Shown: piece by piece, positions 43,882-53,000 of the stretch
Position numbering within the stretch: the first letter of the stretch is position 1
How the letters are laid out: each line of letters starts with the position of its first letter
Source of the DNA: an uncultured Victivallales bacterium
Lineage (GTDB): Bacteria; Verrucomicrobiota; Lentisphaeria; Victivallales; UBA1829
Length of the DNA: 64,000 nucleotides
Direction of reading: 5' to 3'
NCBI GenBank assembly: GCA_934661375.1
Contig: CAKUJH010000014.1
Coordinates: forward strand, 19,562-83,561
The notes under the pieces: model-generated
Told to the model about the DNA's origin: nothing
The model's database searches: none
Seen by the model: the letters and a program-made list of their open reading frames with translations, nothing else
Position numbers and translations under genes: made by a program

Positions 43882-44758
43882 TTTTCTTCAGTCTCCTTTC
43901 GAGTTTGCCCATCAGCCAGGAGAAGAGCATGACAACAGCAAGGTAGACCAGCGCAACGGCGGTCAGCGGCAGGAAGGCGTCATACGTCTGGCTGCGGATG
44001 ATATCGCCGCCCTTGGTGAGGTCCTGCAAGGCGATGTATCCGGAAATACTTGTCTCTTTCAGAAGCGAGATGAATTCATTGCCCAGCGCGGGCAGCACGT
44101 TCTTGAATGCCTGGGGCAGCACGATCAGACGCATGGACTGCAGATAAGTCAGACCCAGACTGCGCCCGGCTTCCAGCTGTCCAACGTCGATGGAGTTGAT
44201 ACCGCTGCGGATGATTTCTGTAACGTATGCGCCGGAATTGACGCCGAACGCGATGATGGCAACAATCACTTTATCCACATCGTAACTGCCGAAAATCACG
44301 AAATAAATAATCAGCAGCTGAACCACAACCGGGGTTCCGCGGATCACGGTGAGGTAAATTTTGCAGAGAGCATTGAGCAGCTTCAGTTTGCCGGTCTGGT
44401 CGGAAACACTGCGGATGACTGCCACGACAAAACCGATCATGACGCCGAGAATGACTGCCGCAAGCGAAATTTTGATGGTGGTGAGGAAGCCGTCGAGCAG
44501 GTAACGCCAGCGGGAATCCTTGACAAAGTTGGAGTAGGCGGAGTCCGCCAGCCGGCTCAGCAGATTCTCCGAATTCGAACTGTCGGGATCTTCGGGAATA
44601 ACCAGCGGAGGGAGTTTGGTCTGCAGACTGTTGGACGCGGCAGCCGGAGCAGTCTGTTCCGTCTTGACCGCCGCAGCGGCGGTCGTCTGACCGTCGGCAA
44701 TGACTGGCAGCGCGGCACAAAGGAACGCCCCCAGCAGCAGACAAAAGAGTTTTTTCAT
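43871..44758 (-). CDS. Polar amino-acid ABC transporter permease with signal-peptide-like N-terminal extension
   Basis: 295 residues. The last 210 form a normal HisM/GlnP permease (TTIKISLAAVILGV; EAA loop EAGRSLGLTYLQSMRLIVLP). The first 85 are unusual: a cleavable-looking signal (MKKLFCLLLGAFLCAALPVIA) and an Ala/Pro/Ser-rich linker. Some relatives fuse the binding protein here, so this may be what is left of such a fusion. Confidence 0.9.
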   Translation of the reverse strand: MKKLFCLLLGAFLCAALPVIADGQTTAAAAVKTEQTAPAAASNSLQTKLPPLVIPEDPDSSNSENLLSRLADSAYSNFVKDSRWRYLLDGFLTTIKISLAAVILGVMIGFVVAVIRSVSDQTGKLKLLNALCKIYLTVIRGTPVVVQLLIIYFVIFGSYDVDKVIVAIIAFGVNSGAYVTEIIRSGINSIDVGQLEAGRSLGLTYLQSMRLIVLPQAFKNVLPALGNEFISLLKETSISGYIALQDLTKGGDIIRSQTYDAFLPLTAVALVYLAVVMLFSWLMGKLERRLKKNER

Positions 44759-44827
44759 TATCGTTCCTGAATGAAGCAGCCGGATTCCGGACGAACCGAA
44801 GCCGGAAATCCGGTTGACTGTGGTTGA

Positions 44828-45580
44828 TTATTTTTTGGCGGGGGAAAGATACTTGTCGAGAATCTGCTGCAGACGGCCGGACTTGTGCATCTTGATCAGT
44901 TCACGGTTGAAATCTTTCAGCAGCTGGGTATTTTTCTTGTCGATGGCGAATGCATATTCTTCGGAGGTCAGCGCAACCGGGAGAATCACCAGTTCGGGAT
45001 GTTTTTCCACATGAACTTTGGCGGGTTCGCCGTCACAGACAACGGCATCCAGTTTTCCGGCGAGCAGAGCGGCAACCGCCAGCCCGGCGTTATCGTAACG
45101 CTGGGGTTCATGCAGTTTCTCGGCGACATAGAGGTCGCCGGTCGTACCCTGCTGAACGCCGATGCGGATTTTTTTGTCTTTCAGAGAGTCCGGGGTTTTG
45201 AGCGGGGAATTCTTGGGAACAATGATGACCTGGGTGGCGGTAACGTAAGGAATAGTGAAGTTGATCTGTTTCTTGCGTTCTTCGGTCACGGTGATGCCGG
45301 AGGCGGCGATTTCGCATTTGCCGGTCTGGACCGCGAGAATCACGGAGTCGAACTTCATGTCGATGATTTCCGTTTCGTAGCCGAGAGTTTTGGCGATTTC
45401 GGTAACAATGTCCGCGTCGATGCCGACAATCTTGCCTTTTTCAAAGTATTCATAAGGCGGGAACGTTGCTTCCGTAGCCATGCGGAGCACTTTTTTCTCC
45501 GCTTTCTTTCCGCATCCCGCCAGCATAACGGCCGCGCAGACCGCGGTCAGCACCATTGCCAGTCCGAACATCTTTTTCAT
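44828..45580 (-). CDS. Amino-acid ABC transporter substrate-binding lipoprotein
   Basis: 250 residues from the ATG at 45580 (AGGTGA 8 nt upstream; the frame is open further but without sense). Lipobox VMLAGC. Family 3 binding-protein fold: MATEATFPPYEYF, GIDADIVTEIAKTLG, CEIAASGITVTEERKKQINF and RIGVQQGTTGDLYV. The pattern fits polar amino acids; the residue bound is not clear. Confidence 0.93.
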   Translation of the reverse strand: MKKMFGLAMVLTAVCAAVMLAGCGKKAEKKVLRMATEATFPPYEYFEKGKIVGIDADIVTEIAKTLGYETEIIDMKFDSVILAVQTGKCEIAASGITVTEERKKQINFTIPYVTATQVIIVPKNSPLKTPDSLKDKKIRIGVQQGTTGDLYVAEKLHEPQRYDNAGLAVAALLAGKLDAVVCDGEPAKVHVEKHPELVILPVALTSEEYAFAIDKKNTQLLKDFNRELIKMHKSGRLQQILDKYLSPAKK

Positions 45581-45699
45581 CTCATTCACCTGTCTGTTAA
45601 AAGGTTGTTGTTGATTGATTTTATGAAACAAACAGGTAAAATACCACAGAATATTGATTTTTGCAAATGGAAAGCGTCAAAAAATCCGCAGATGTATTG

Positions 45700-45747
45700 A
45701 AAAAAAACATTCGAATCTGCTGTTTTTGCGGGTATTCCGCAAAACAG
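45700..45747 (-). terminator. Possible terminator after the 1072-residue hydrolase gene
   Basis: Minus-strand hairpin of 11 bp with one bulge (45720-45747, CTGTTTTGCGG/CCGCAAAAACAG), then 12 nt, then eight U residues (45700-45707). The gap before the U run makes it weak. The rest of 45581-45798 has a small hairpin near 45750 and nothing else seen. Confidence 0.45.
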
Positions 45748-45798
45748 CCGGATGGTTTCCGGCATGTTCTGCGGATGAGAACCTGGTATGACATCCCC

Positions 45799-48700
45799 TT
45801 ATTTTTTGGTGTCATACAGCTTCAGTTCGTCAAAACGTCCGCTGGAAACAAACGGACGTCCGATCTGAAGAGAATCCATCGTTTTGAACCAGACTGGTTT
45901 TGTACTGACAATTTCGGTTTTGCCGTTGACAGTCAGAGTGATGCCGCTTTGTCCCAGATTCAGTTTGACGGGCATCCAGACATTGGCGGGCCAGCTGTCT
46001 GTCTGCGACAACAGACGGACCGGCCAGTCAACGACTTTGCCGTTCTGTTTCTTGCCGACCGCCAGACAGATTTTTCCCGTTGCCGGATCAAAGAACAGCC
46101 AGAACAGCTGACTGTCGCCGAGATTGCCCCGCATGAGATCCCACATAGACCGGCTTTTCGCTTTGAAAATCCGCGATGCCTTGAAATGAAATTCAACGGT
46201 CAACTCTTTTTCCGGCAGTTCGAATTTCTGCGGCAGTATCCAGAAGGATTCATAGTCCCGCATAAACAGACAGCCGCCCTTTTTTCCTGCGGAATCAAGC
46301 TGGTAGAAATGGCTGGCGGAACCGTTTTTCCCTTTGGTGGTTCCATCGAAGGAATCATAAAAAATCAGATGCGGATCTTGCCGGGAAACTTCTTCATCTG
46401 TTTTTTCCGAACGGATCGGGAAATCATTGCCGTCAATGGTTTCCAGCAGGAGCAGCTGTCCTTTATCTGTACCGGGAGTCAGAGTAACTTCATGGAGTTC
46501 ACCTTTCCGGAGCAGAGTTTTGGCGTCCGGACCGGAAAGCACTTTGACTTTGCAGTCGGCAGGCAGTTGGAAATCGGCGGCAAGCCGGATGGTATCCGCG
46601 GAATATTCCGCCAGCCAGACCAGCATCTGTTTTCCTTTGATCAGAACGACCGGTTCAACTGCCGCCGGCAGATTCTGATCCGTGTTCCGGCATTTGCGGA
46701 TTTTCACCTGCTGATCCTGCCGGACCGCGCCGTCCAGATACGGCTCGATTTCTGCAATCAGGTTCATCGCTTTGCTCAAGTACAGAATGCCGAGGTTGTC
46801 GGAACCGGAAAATCCGGGGAAAATGTAAGCTCCTTGGCATTGCGTAAGAGCCGTTTCCAGCAGCAGGAAGAAGGAATGTTCCGGCGGGAACGGATTGCCT
46901 TCGCCCCAGAAACCCAGCGTGAGAGTCGGGAAAACCGTCGCCTTTTTCCCTGCGGACATCTGCCGGAACAGGTCCACGGTGCGGTGATATGCCGGCATGG
47001 TGCGGTACAGGTTGTCATACAGCATCGGCATGTTGTAATCCAGAATGTCCCCGAATTTCCGGTTGTCGCTCAGGTTGTCCATCCGGATGGATTCCTCCGA
47101 AGAACCGGGAATGGTGCAGAGTCCGATGCCGGTTTTTCCTTCGGCGAGCCGGCGGGATTGTTCCACGACTGATTTCAGGTAATCGGCGAACTGACTGCAT
47201 TTGAATTCGACCCAGATCCTGTGATGTTCCGGCAGCCGTTCGGGATTGCGGGCGATTTCTTTCGGGTCAACATATTTCAGATTCGGATGCCGGGTCTGGA
47301 AATACTGCCGGAACATTTTTTCCGTGTGCGGCGTGAAACTGTAACGTTCTCCGCCGAAATACGGTTCATAATCGGAAATGATGAGGTCATAACCCAGATT
47401 CATGAATTTAGCCGCTTTGTCTGCAACTGCATTCATCCAGTCTCCGCGCAGAGTGAAGTCAAAGCAGGTCGCCTTCCTGCCGTCAATATCCACCGCTCGC
47501 AAATCCGTATCCACGGTATAGCTTTTCCGCGCGGGAACATAGAAAATGCCCATGGTGGAAGTCATGAACCCCTGTCCTTTCAGACGGCTGTTCATGGCTT
47601 TGACCTGTTCTGCGGAAATGATCTGGTTCGGAATGCTCCAGTCGGTGCATATTCCGTTGATTCCGAGGTGTTTCATCGTGCCGGAAAAATCTTTCCACGC
47701 ATGGATCAGACTGTAATCGGCGCCCATCAGCAGTTTGAAATTACGGGGTGTCTTTGCCGCCGGAATACGGATGATCCGGCAGGGAACTTTTTCCTCCATG
47801 GTGATCTGTCCGTTATGAATGCCGCGGTAATAGATCGGTGCATTCCCTTCATTCTGTTTCGCACGGACAAGAATCCGGCAATGAGAATGGAACCAGACAG
47901 GAATATCCTTGCAGGTTACTTCAAAATGATACCGTATGTATTTCTGTCCGTCATGAACAACCGGCTTGGACCATTTCAGATTCATGTCTTCCTGAATATG
48001 CGACCAGTATTTTCCGGTATGTCCGGTCAGTTCCGCGAATTCCGGCAGGTCGATTTCCAGACTGATGGCTCCGGCTTTCAGTTTGCGGATGCCGAACGTC
48101 AGCGGCAGTGAAACATCCGGGGATATGGCGGCTTCCGATTTCCAGAACCGGAAATTCACCGGAATATTTTTCTCTCCGGCGTTTTTGAAATGGGAAATCA
48201 CATCTATTCTTTCGCCGGGCGAATGCTGTGCGCTGAATGCCGGATCCAGTTTGACCGGAATACCCGTGCCGTTCAAGGCATTGCTGTTCAGTTCCGCTAC
48301 GGGTGCCAGATAGAAAACAATGCTTTTTTCCTGCGCGGGGTCGACGGCAGGGAAAAGCATTTCCAGCGAACTGATGTTTTTTGACGCGAAACAGTAAACA
48401 GCTTCGGGTTTGTTTTCCGAGACCATCAGGAGTCCCTGCCGCTGTTCCGGGCTGAAACTGAGGATCCAGTTGCCGGGGTTTTTCAATGCGCTCTGCACAG
48501 TCAGCTTCGGGTTGAAATCCATCTGTTCCACGCCGTTTCTGTGCGCCAGATAGAAGGTATGCGCACCGGAGTCGGGCAGAAAGGCGTTGTGAATCCACGG
48601 AACGACTTTGAATCCGCCTTCAATCGGCTTGCGGTTTTTCAGTTTCAATTCCACTTTGACGTAATTGCCGTCCGACGGGAGCGAATAGGTCTTGGTGATT

Positions 48701-49017
48701 TCCAGATTCCGCTGCGGCGGCTGTCCGGCAATGCGCAGGACCAGCGAACGGTCGGATTTGCTGACGGTTTCCCATTTGCCGGACATGTATTCCGCATTGT
48801 CGCCGAAGACCCTGACTTTTCCCAGTCCCGGAGTGTTTTTCCGGATTTGTTCCGGAGTCAGCTGAAAAGAGAAGCCCGGACTGCGCATGGCGGTGATTTT
48901 TCCGCCGTTTTCCGGCTGAACGGTTATCTGCATGGATGAATTTTTCAGTTCGGCGGGGGCTGCGGACAGCGTCAGCGCCAACACCGCGTTTGCAATCGTG
49001 AGAAAGATTTTTTTCAT
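45799..49017 (-). CDS. Secreted putative glycoside hydrolase (beta-sandwich, TIM-barrel-like, LamG-like domains)
   Basis: 1072 residues. Signal peptide (1-19, ending TLSAAPA). Residues about 20-250 look like a galactose-mutarotase-type beta-sandwich; 260-420 is another beta region; about 425-770 looks like a TIM barrel with LLMGADYSLIHAW, LIISDYEPYFGGERYSF (a likely acidic active-site strand) and DILDYNMPMLYDNL; about 890-1072 resembles a LamG/concanavalin domain (IFYDSFDGTTKG; FDELKLYDTKK at the end). I cannot place it in a named GH family. It follows a pseudopilin-like gene by 15 nt. Confidence 0.8.
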   Translation of the reverse strand: MKKIFLTIANAVLALTLSAAPAELKNSSMQITVQPENGGKITAMRSPGFSFQLTPEQIRKNTPGLGKVRVFGDNAEYMSGKWETVSKSDRSLVLRIAGQPPQRNLEITKTYSLPSDGNYVKVELKLKNRKPIEGGFKVVPWIHNAFLPDSGAHTFYLAHRNGVEQMDFNPKLTVQSALKNPGNWILSFSPEQRQGLLMVSENKPEAVYCFASKNISSLEMLFPAVDPAQEKSIVFYLAPVAELNSNALNGTGIPVKLDPAFSAQHSPGERIDVISHFKNAGEKNIPVNFRFWKSEAAISPDVSLPLTFGIRKLKAGAISLEIDLPEFAELTGHTGKYWSHIQEDMNLKWSKPVVHDGQKYIRYHFEVTCKDIPVWFHSHCRILVRAKQNEGNAPIYYRGIHNGQITMEEKVPCRIIRIPAAKTPRNFKLLMGADYSLIHAWKDFSGTMKHLGINGICTDWSIPNQIISAEQVKAMNSRLKGQGFMTSTMGIFYVPARKSYTVDTDLRAVDIDGRKATCFDFTLRGDWMNAVADKAAKFMNLGYDLIISDYEPYFGGERYSFTPHTEKMFRQYFQTRHPNLKYVDPKEIARNPERLPEHHRIWVEFKCSQFADYLKSVVEQSRRLAEGKTGIGLCTIPGSSEESIRMDNLSDNRKFGDILDYNMPMLYDNLYRTMPAYHRTVDLFRQMSAGKKATVFPTLTLGFWGEGNPFPPEHSFFLLLETALTQCQGAYIFPGFSGSDNLGILYLSKAMNLIAEIEPYLDGAVRQDQQVKIRKCRNTDQNLPAAVEPVVLIKGKQMLVWLAEYSADTIRLAADFQLPADCKVKVLSGPDAKTLLRKGELHEVTLTPGTDKGQLLLLETIDGNDFPIRSEKTDEEVSRQDPHLIFYDSFDGTTKGKNGSASHFYQLDSAGKKGGCLFMRDYESFWILPQKFELPEKELTVEFHFKASRIFKAKSRSMWDLMRGNLGDSQLFWLFFDPATGKICLAVGKKQNGKVVDWPVRLLSQTDSWPANVWMPVKLNLGQSGITLTVNGKTEIVSTKPVWFKTMDSLQIGRPFVSSGRFDELKLYDTKK

Positions 49018-49032
49018 GACGGGAGTTCCTTG

Positions 49033-49770
49033 TTATTTGACATAGACCCAGTTGTAGAACGGCGTGTGGAGAGTTTTGATGCGGGACGGCGAAATGGCTT
49101 CGGCATGACCGTCCAGCATCAATGCGCCAGCCTGTTTTCCGTGACGCAGGGCAGTTACGTAGCTGTTGTCGTAAAAGTAGTAGACGGCAAAGTACCCGGC
49201 TTTATGCTCGGTGTTTTTCTGGACGGAATCCGAGAGCAGGATGAAATCGGAAAGATTGCCGGTCACCACTTCCCGCAGTTTGTAGAATTTCGGCATGCCT
49301 GCCCAGTTCCCGTCTTTTTTTCTGTAGTCAATGCGGACGCCGTACACCATGGATTGCGGAATGAGTCCGTTCTTTTTGTTGGCGTGCGCCGGAACGGATG
49401 CCTTGGTGCAGCCGAAATACTTCGGAAAATGGAAAGCCCAGTTTTCGCTGCTCCTGGGAGCTTTGACATATCCGCAGTTCATGAGCAGAACCGGCCACAT
49501 GCTGAAGTGTTCCGTGGTTGGAGTGGCGGAGTAGTAATACTCATGATGGTCGTGGGCGTATCCGGCGACCAGCAGTCCCTGTTGTTTGATGTTGCTGATG
49601 CAGCCGACGGTGTGGGCTTTTTCCCGTGCCGCGTTCAACGCCGGCAGGAGCATTCCCGCCAGAATGGCGATGATCGCAATAACGACGAGGAGTTCTATAA
49701 GCGTGAATCTCCTTCGCTTTTCCGCTCCTGCGGTCATGCCGTTTTTTTTGTTTTCCGTAAGATTTTTCAT
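49033..49770 (-). CDS. Pseudopilin-like protein with H-X9-DG motif
   Basis: 245 residues. Basic leader (ENKKNGMTAGAEKRRR), then FTLIELLVVIAIIAILAGML, nearly the same prepilin helix as the other copy at 41406-42185, and HGKQAGALMLDGHAEA, the H-X9-DG motif near the C-terminus. The regions between differ. AAAGGAGG precedes the start. It lies between a GntR-LacI regulator and the secreted hydrolase on one strand with 15-34 nt gaps, so a three-gene operon is likely. Confidence 0.9.
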   Translation of the reverse strand: MKNLTENKKNGMTAGAEKRRRFTLIELLVVIAIIAILAGMLLPALNAAREKAHTVGCISNIKQQGLLVAGYAHDHHEYYYSATPTTEHFSMWPVLLMNCGYVKAPRSSENWAFHFPKYFGCTKASVPAHANKKNGLIPQSMVYGVRIDYRKKDGNWAGMPKFYKLREVVTGNLSDFILLSDSVQKNTEHKAGYFAVYYFYDNSYVTALRHGKQAGALMLDGHAEAISPSRIKTLHTPFYNWVYVK

Positions 49771-49804
49771 GCGGACGCCTCCTTTTTGAATTTTATATTG
49801 TTTT

Positions 49805-50911
49805 TCATGATAAACGGCTTACCGATTTGCGGGCAACCAGGACCGCTTCCTCGAACGGGAAATGCAGCATCGGTTTTCCGGTGATTTTCTGTTCCAGCTG
49901 CCGCGCCGCATTCAGGGCAAGTTTCGCCACCGGCTGCATGAAAACGGATAACGGGGGCGTCATGGATTTTCCGTAATACGGGTCGTCGAATGCCAGCACC
50001 GAAATATCCTGCGGGATACGGAGTTTCAGTTTTTTCATCAGCAGATACAGCGGCTGTACATCGCTGTGACATGCCGCCAGAATGGCAGTCGGGGCTTCCG
50101 ATCCGCAGAAAAGACGCCGGAACATTTCCAGGTCGAAGTGGTTGTCATGCGGCAGTTTCGCCCGGATGAGCCAGTCCGGATTGACCGGCAGACGCGCATT
50201 CCACATGCCGCGGCGATAACCGTTTTCCCGTTCCGTCACGGAACTTTTTCTCATAATGCCGCTGTTTGCCAGCAGACCGATCCGGCGGTGTCCGCGCGAA
50301 ACCAGATACGCAACCGCTTCCTCGCAGATTTTTTCATGGTCGGTTCCGAAAGAGGCGTCGGCGAATTCCGGAATCCGTATGCCGAGAGTGACGAGCGGCA
50401 TTCCGGCGTCCAGCAGTTCCTTGATTTTTCCGGTGAAGGATTCCTGCGGAGCGATCACCAGAATTCCCGCGAGATTGTATTCGCGCATGGCCTGCATGTA
50501 TTCTTCGGGCTGACGCACAAGGGAAATCATATCGGCGGAACGTTCCTGCCAGTACTGGGTGAAACTCCGCAGAACTTCGGAAATATAGCAGTCGTCCGGC
50601 TTGATGATTTCATGAGCCAGCATACCGATCCGCAGCAGTCCGTGCCGGCTGCTGTCGCCGGCGGCAATGTAGGAACCGGAACCGCCTTTCCGGGTCAGGA
50701 TTCCTTTCTGCACCAGCAGGTTCAGGCCTTTGGACACCGTGATTGCCGAAGTTCCGCAGGATTCCGCCAGCGAACGTTCGCTGGGCAGACGCGAGCCCGG
50801 CTCCGGCCGGTTTTCCGCGATCCAGCGGCTCAGGCCGTCGGCGAGCTGGCGATACTTCGGATTCCGGCTGCTTTCCGGCAGGGTGATACTGATTTTTTCG
50901 ATAATATCCAT
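49805..50911 (-). CDS. GntR-LacI chimeric transcriptional regulator
   Basis: 368 residues. N-terminal GntR winged helix (about 18-85: YRQLADGLSRWI, GSRLPSERSLAESCGTSAIT, LVQKGILTRKGGSGSYI), then a LacI-type periplasmic-binding-protein domain (about 92-365: RIGMLAHEI, AYLVSRGHRRIGLLA, VLAFDDPYYGKSMTPPLSV). The AraR layout: a sugar ligand usually releases the repressor. AAAGGAAGGG precedes the ATG. Palindromes just upstream suggest it controls its own operon. Confidence 0.92.
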   Translation of the reverse strand: MDIIEKISITLPESSRNPKYRQLADGLSRWIAENRPEPGSRLPSERSLAESCGTSAITVSKGLNLLVQKGILTRKGGSGSYIAAGDSSRHGLLRIGMLAHEIIKPDDCYISEVLRSFTQYWQERSADMISLVRQPEEYMQAMREYNLAGILVIAPQESFTGKIKELLDAGMPLVTLGIRIPEFADASFGTDHEKICEEAVAYLVSRGHRRIGLLANSGIMRKSSVTERENGYRRGMWNARLPVNPDWLIRAKLPHDNHFDLEMFRRLFCGSEAPTAILAACHSDVQPLYLLMKKLKLRIPQDISVLAFDDPYYGKSMTPPLSVFMQPVAKLALNAARQLEQKITGKPMLHFPFEEAVLVARKSVSRLS

Positions 50912-50938
50912 CCGGCAATTCCCTTCCTTTGCAGGTAC

Positions 50939-50965
50939 AATATATCAAAATCATTTTTTCTGCAA
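50939..50965 (-). promoter_or_regulatory. Candidate promoter of the GntR-LacI operon
   Basis: Minus strand TTGCAG (50960-50965), a short 15-bp spacer, TATATT (50939-50944), 28 nt ahead of the ATG. The -35 box overlaps the palindrome at 50964-50981. Confidence 0.4.
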
Positions 50966-50981
50966 GCGGCAATATCCGCTT
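50964..50981. promoter_or_regulatory. Palindrome overlapping the regulator's -35 box
   Basis: AAGCGG-CAATAT-CCGCTT, perfect 6-bp arms, a GntR/LacI-like operator candidate. Confidence 0.6.
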
Positions 50982-50993
50982 ATTTTGATTTTT

Positions 50994-51031
50994 ATTGCCA
51001 TATGGCAATTATGAAACAGATATATGGCAAT
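50994..51031. promoter_or_regulatory. ATTGCCATATGGCAAT palindrome plus a third half-site
   Basis: A perfect 16-bp palindrome (50994-51009) followed by another ATGGCAAT (51024-51031) exactly 22 bp after the first ATGGCAAT (51002-51009), two turns of the helix. Probable operator of the adjacent GntR-LacI regulator. Confidence 0.7.
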
Positions 51032-51048
51032 TCCCCGCCGGATGGAAT

Positions 51049-52965
51049 TTATTTCTGCTGTCCGGAAGAAATGCGGTCTTTGAACCGGGTGTAAAGCACT
51101 GCTCCTGCCAGCATCAGCAGCCCCAGCCCCAGAAATGCTCCGATCCGGTACAGCGCGGTCAGGTTCGCCAGGTCAAGCAGGAAAACTTTGACTGCGCAGA
51201 GGATGAACAGAGCCAATGCGATCAGCCGCACCGGACGGTTGTTTTTCAGAATGCCGGCCAGCAGCAGGGCCGTCGCCCAGATCCCCCACCATACGGACAA
51301 TCCTCCGTACTTGAATTCCGGCAGCCGGTCTGTCAGCAGTTCCCGGATTTCAAAGGAACTGTACAGGAAGAGCAGGACACTTCCGATGCAGAAAAATTCT
51401 TTGTCCGTCGCGGGCAGGGCATAAGAGCAGATCATCGGCTGCCGTTTTTTGCCGTACCGGAACAGCGCGGCGGCGGCGAACAGTGCAAGGATCAGTACCC
51501 CGCAGGACATCAGCCGCTGTTCCAGTCCGTCGGTGTAATGCAGTCTGGTGTACAGCTCCGAGGAACCATTCTGGAACAGAACCCATGCAGCCAGCAGTAT
51601 GAACTGTGCGTAAGCTGTTTTGAACAGGGCTTTTGAGGCAAGAAGCACCGCCAGTGCAATGGAGATCAGCGCGGCCGCCGCCCAGCAGGCAGGAATCCAG
51701 TACGGAGAGAATTGCAGCGGAATAAACAGAACTGTTGCGCCCACTGCAAAAATCAGATGAATCGGGACCCAGAGTCTTTCTGTTTTTCCGGCTGTCCGCG
51801 CCGGAATCAGCATCAGCAGCGCAAAGACCGCCGGAAGCAGCGCGGGCAGAGCCTGTTTCCCGAATGTCTGGTAATTCATCAGCAGACAGGAAAAATAGAA
51901 GACATGCAGCGCTTCATGCAGCGTCAGATTCGCCAGAACCAGCCGGCTCTTCCGGAACAGGACCTGCGCGGCGGGCAGCAGGGCGAACAGCACAAAATAA
52001 ATTCCCAGAAAAACAAGCAAGATACGGTAATTGTCCCTGTCCGGACGCCAGCAAAGATTCGCAAACAAGCCGAAATTCAGCAGGAAGCCCGTCCAGTTCA
52101 GCACATGCCAGCTGCGGAAACAGGCGCAGAGCAGAACCCCGGCGGACATGACTGCATAGCAGGAAAGCTGGAAAATCAGCGGTTCGGAATTCAGCCGGAG
52201 CAGCGGGAAAGCCAGATAACCGCCAATGACACTGACCAATGCCGGGAAAAAATAATTGCGCCGGACGGAAAAGACAAGGAAACATGCCGTCAGAACAGCC
52301 ATGGCGCAAAGCGCATTGAGCCGTCCGAACAGGTCATATATGCGGCTGCCGGCAATGATGCTGAAATATCCCGCGGCGAATCCCAGCCCGATTACGCCGA
52401 GCGCAACCGTCCGGTATCTGCCGGATGCAAAACGGAGTCCGCCGCATACCAGCGCCGCCGCCAGCAGAAACAGTCCGCCCACGCGGAGCTCCGGCGGAAA
52501 AGTGTTGTGTTCAATGGCATATTTTGTCAGAAATCCCAGTCCCGCCAGCAGGACCAGCACGCCGAGCCGGATCAGCCAGGTGGTCGCCACGGCATATTCG
52601 GGCGAGACATCCTTGCTCCGGTATTCTTCTCCCACGCAGATCCAGTTTTTTATTCTGCACAGAATTTCTCCGGAGCGTTTTTCAAAGTCGCTCTGAACGT
52701 GTTTTTTCTCCGGATGCAGACGGACATCTCCGTAAGTGATTCTGGTTTTTGCCGCGGTTTGCCGCGGTTGTTCCGCTGCCGGTTCCGGCGGTTTCTTTCC
52801 GGCGGGGTTTTCCAACGCGGCGGGAGAATGCTTCTTCATTTCCGCGACTTCCCGGCGCAGTTCGTTCAACGTATCAAGAATTCTGTCCTGATTCCGTAGC
52901 CGCAGGTATATCCTGCCCAGAAAAACGAACTGCACGCACATCATGGCAAACAGAATGTAATCCAT
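51049..52965 (-). CDS. DUF2339 polytopic membrane protein
   Basis: 638 residues. One N-terminal anchor (about 3-20), a coiled-coil and Pro-rich cytoplasmic linker (about 25-120), then some 16 or more membrane segments to the end, starting ATTWLIRLGVLVLLAGLGFLTKYAIEHN, which is the entry block of PF10101 (DUF2339). Function unknown in the family. Strong AGGAGG site. Confidence 0.88.
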   Translation of the reverse strand: MDYILFAMMCVQFVFLGRIYLRLRNQDRILDTLNELRREVAEMKKHSPAALENPAGKKPPEPAAEQPRQTAAKTRITYGDVRLHPEKKHVQSDFEKRSGEILCRIKNWICVGEEYRSKDVSPEYAVATTWLIRLGVLVLLAGLGFLTKYAIEHNTFPPELRVGGLFLLAAALVCGGLRFASGRYRTVALGVIGLGFAAGYFSIIAGSRIYDLFGRLNALCAMAVLTACFLVFSVRRNYFFPALVSVIGGYLAFPLLRLNSEPLIFQLSCYAVMSAGVLLCACFRSWHVLNWTGFLLNFGLFANLCWRPDRDNYRILLVFLGIYFVLFALLPAAQVLFRKSRLVLANLTLHEALHVFYFSCLLMNYQTFGKQALPALLPAVFALLMLIPARTAGKTERLWVPIHLIFAVGATVLFIPLQFSPYWIPACWAAAALISIALAVLLASKALFKTAYAQFILLAAWVLFQNGSSELYTRLHYTDGLEQRLMSCGVLILALFAAAALFRYGKKRQPMICSYALPATDKEFFCIGSVLLFLYSSFEIRELLTDRLPEFKYGGLSVWWGIWATALLLAGILKNNRPVRLIALALFILCAVKVFLLDLANLTALYRIGAFLGLGLLMLAGAVLYTRFKDRISSGQQK

Positions 52966-53000
52966 GACCGTTCCTCCTGAATGTTTTGCTTATGTAAAAA

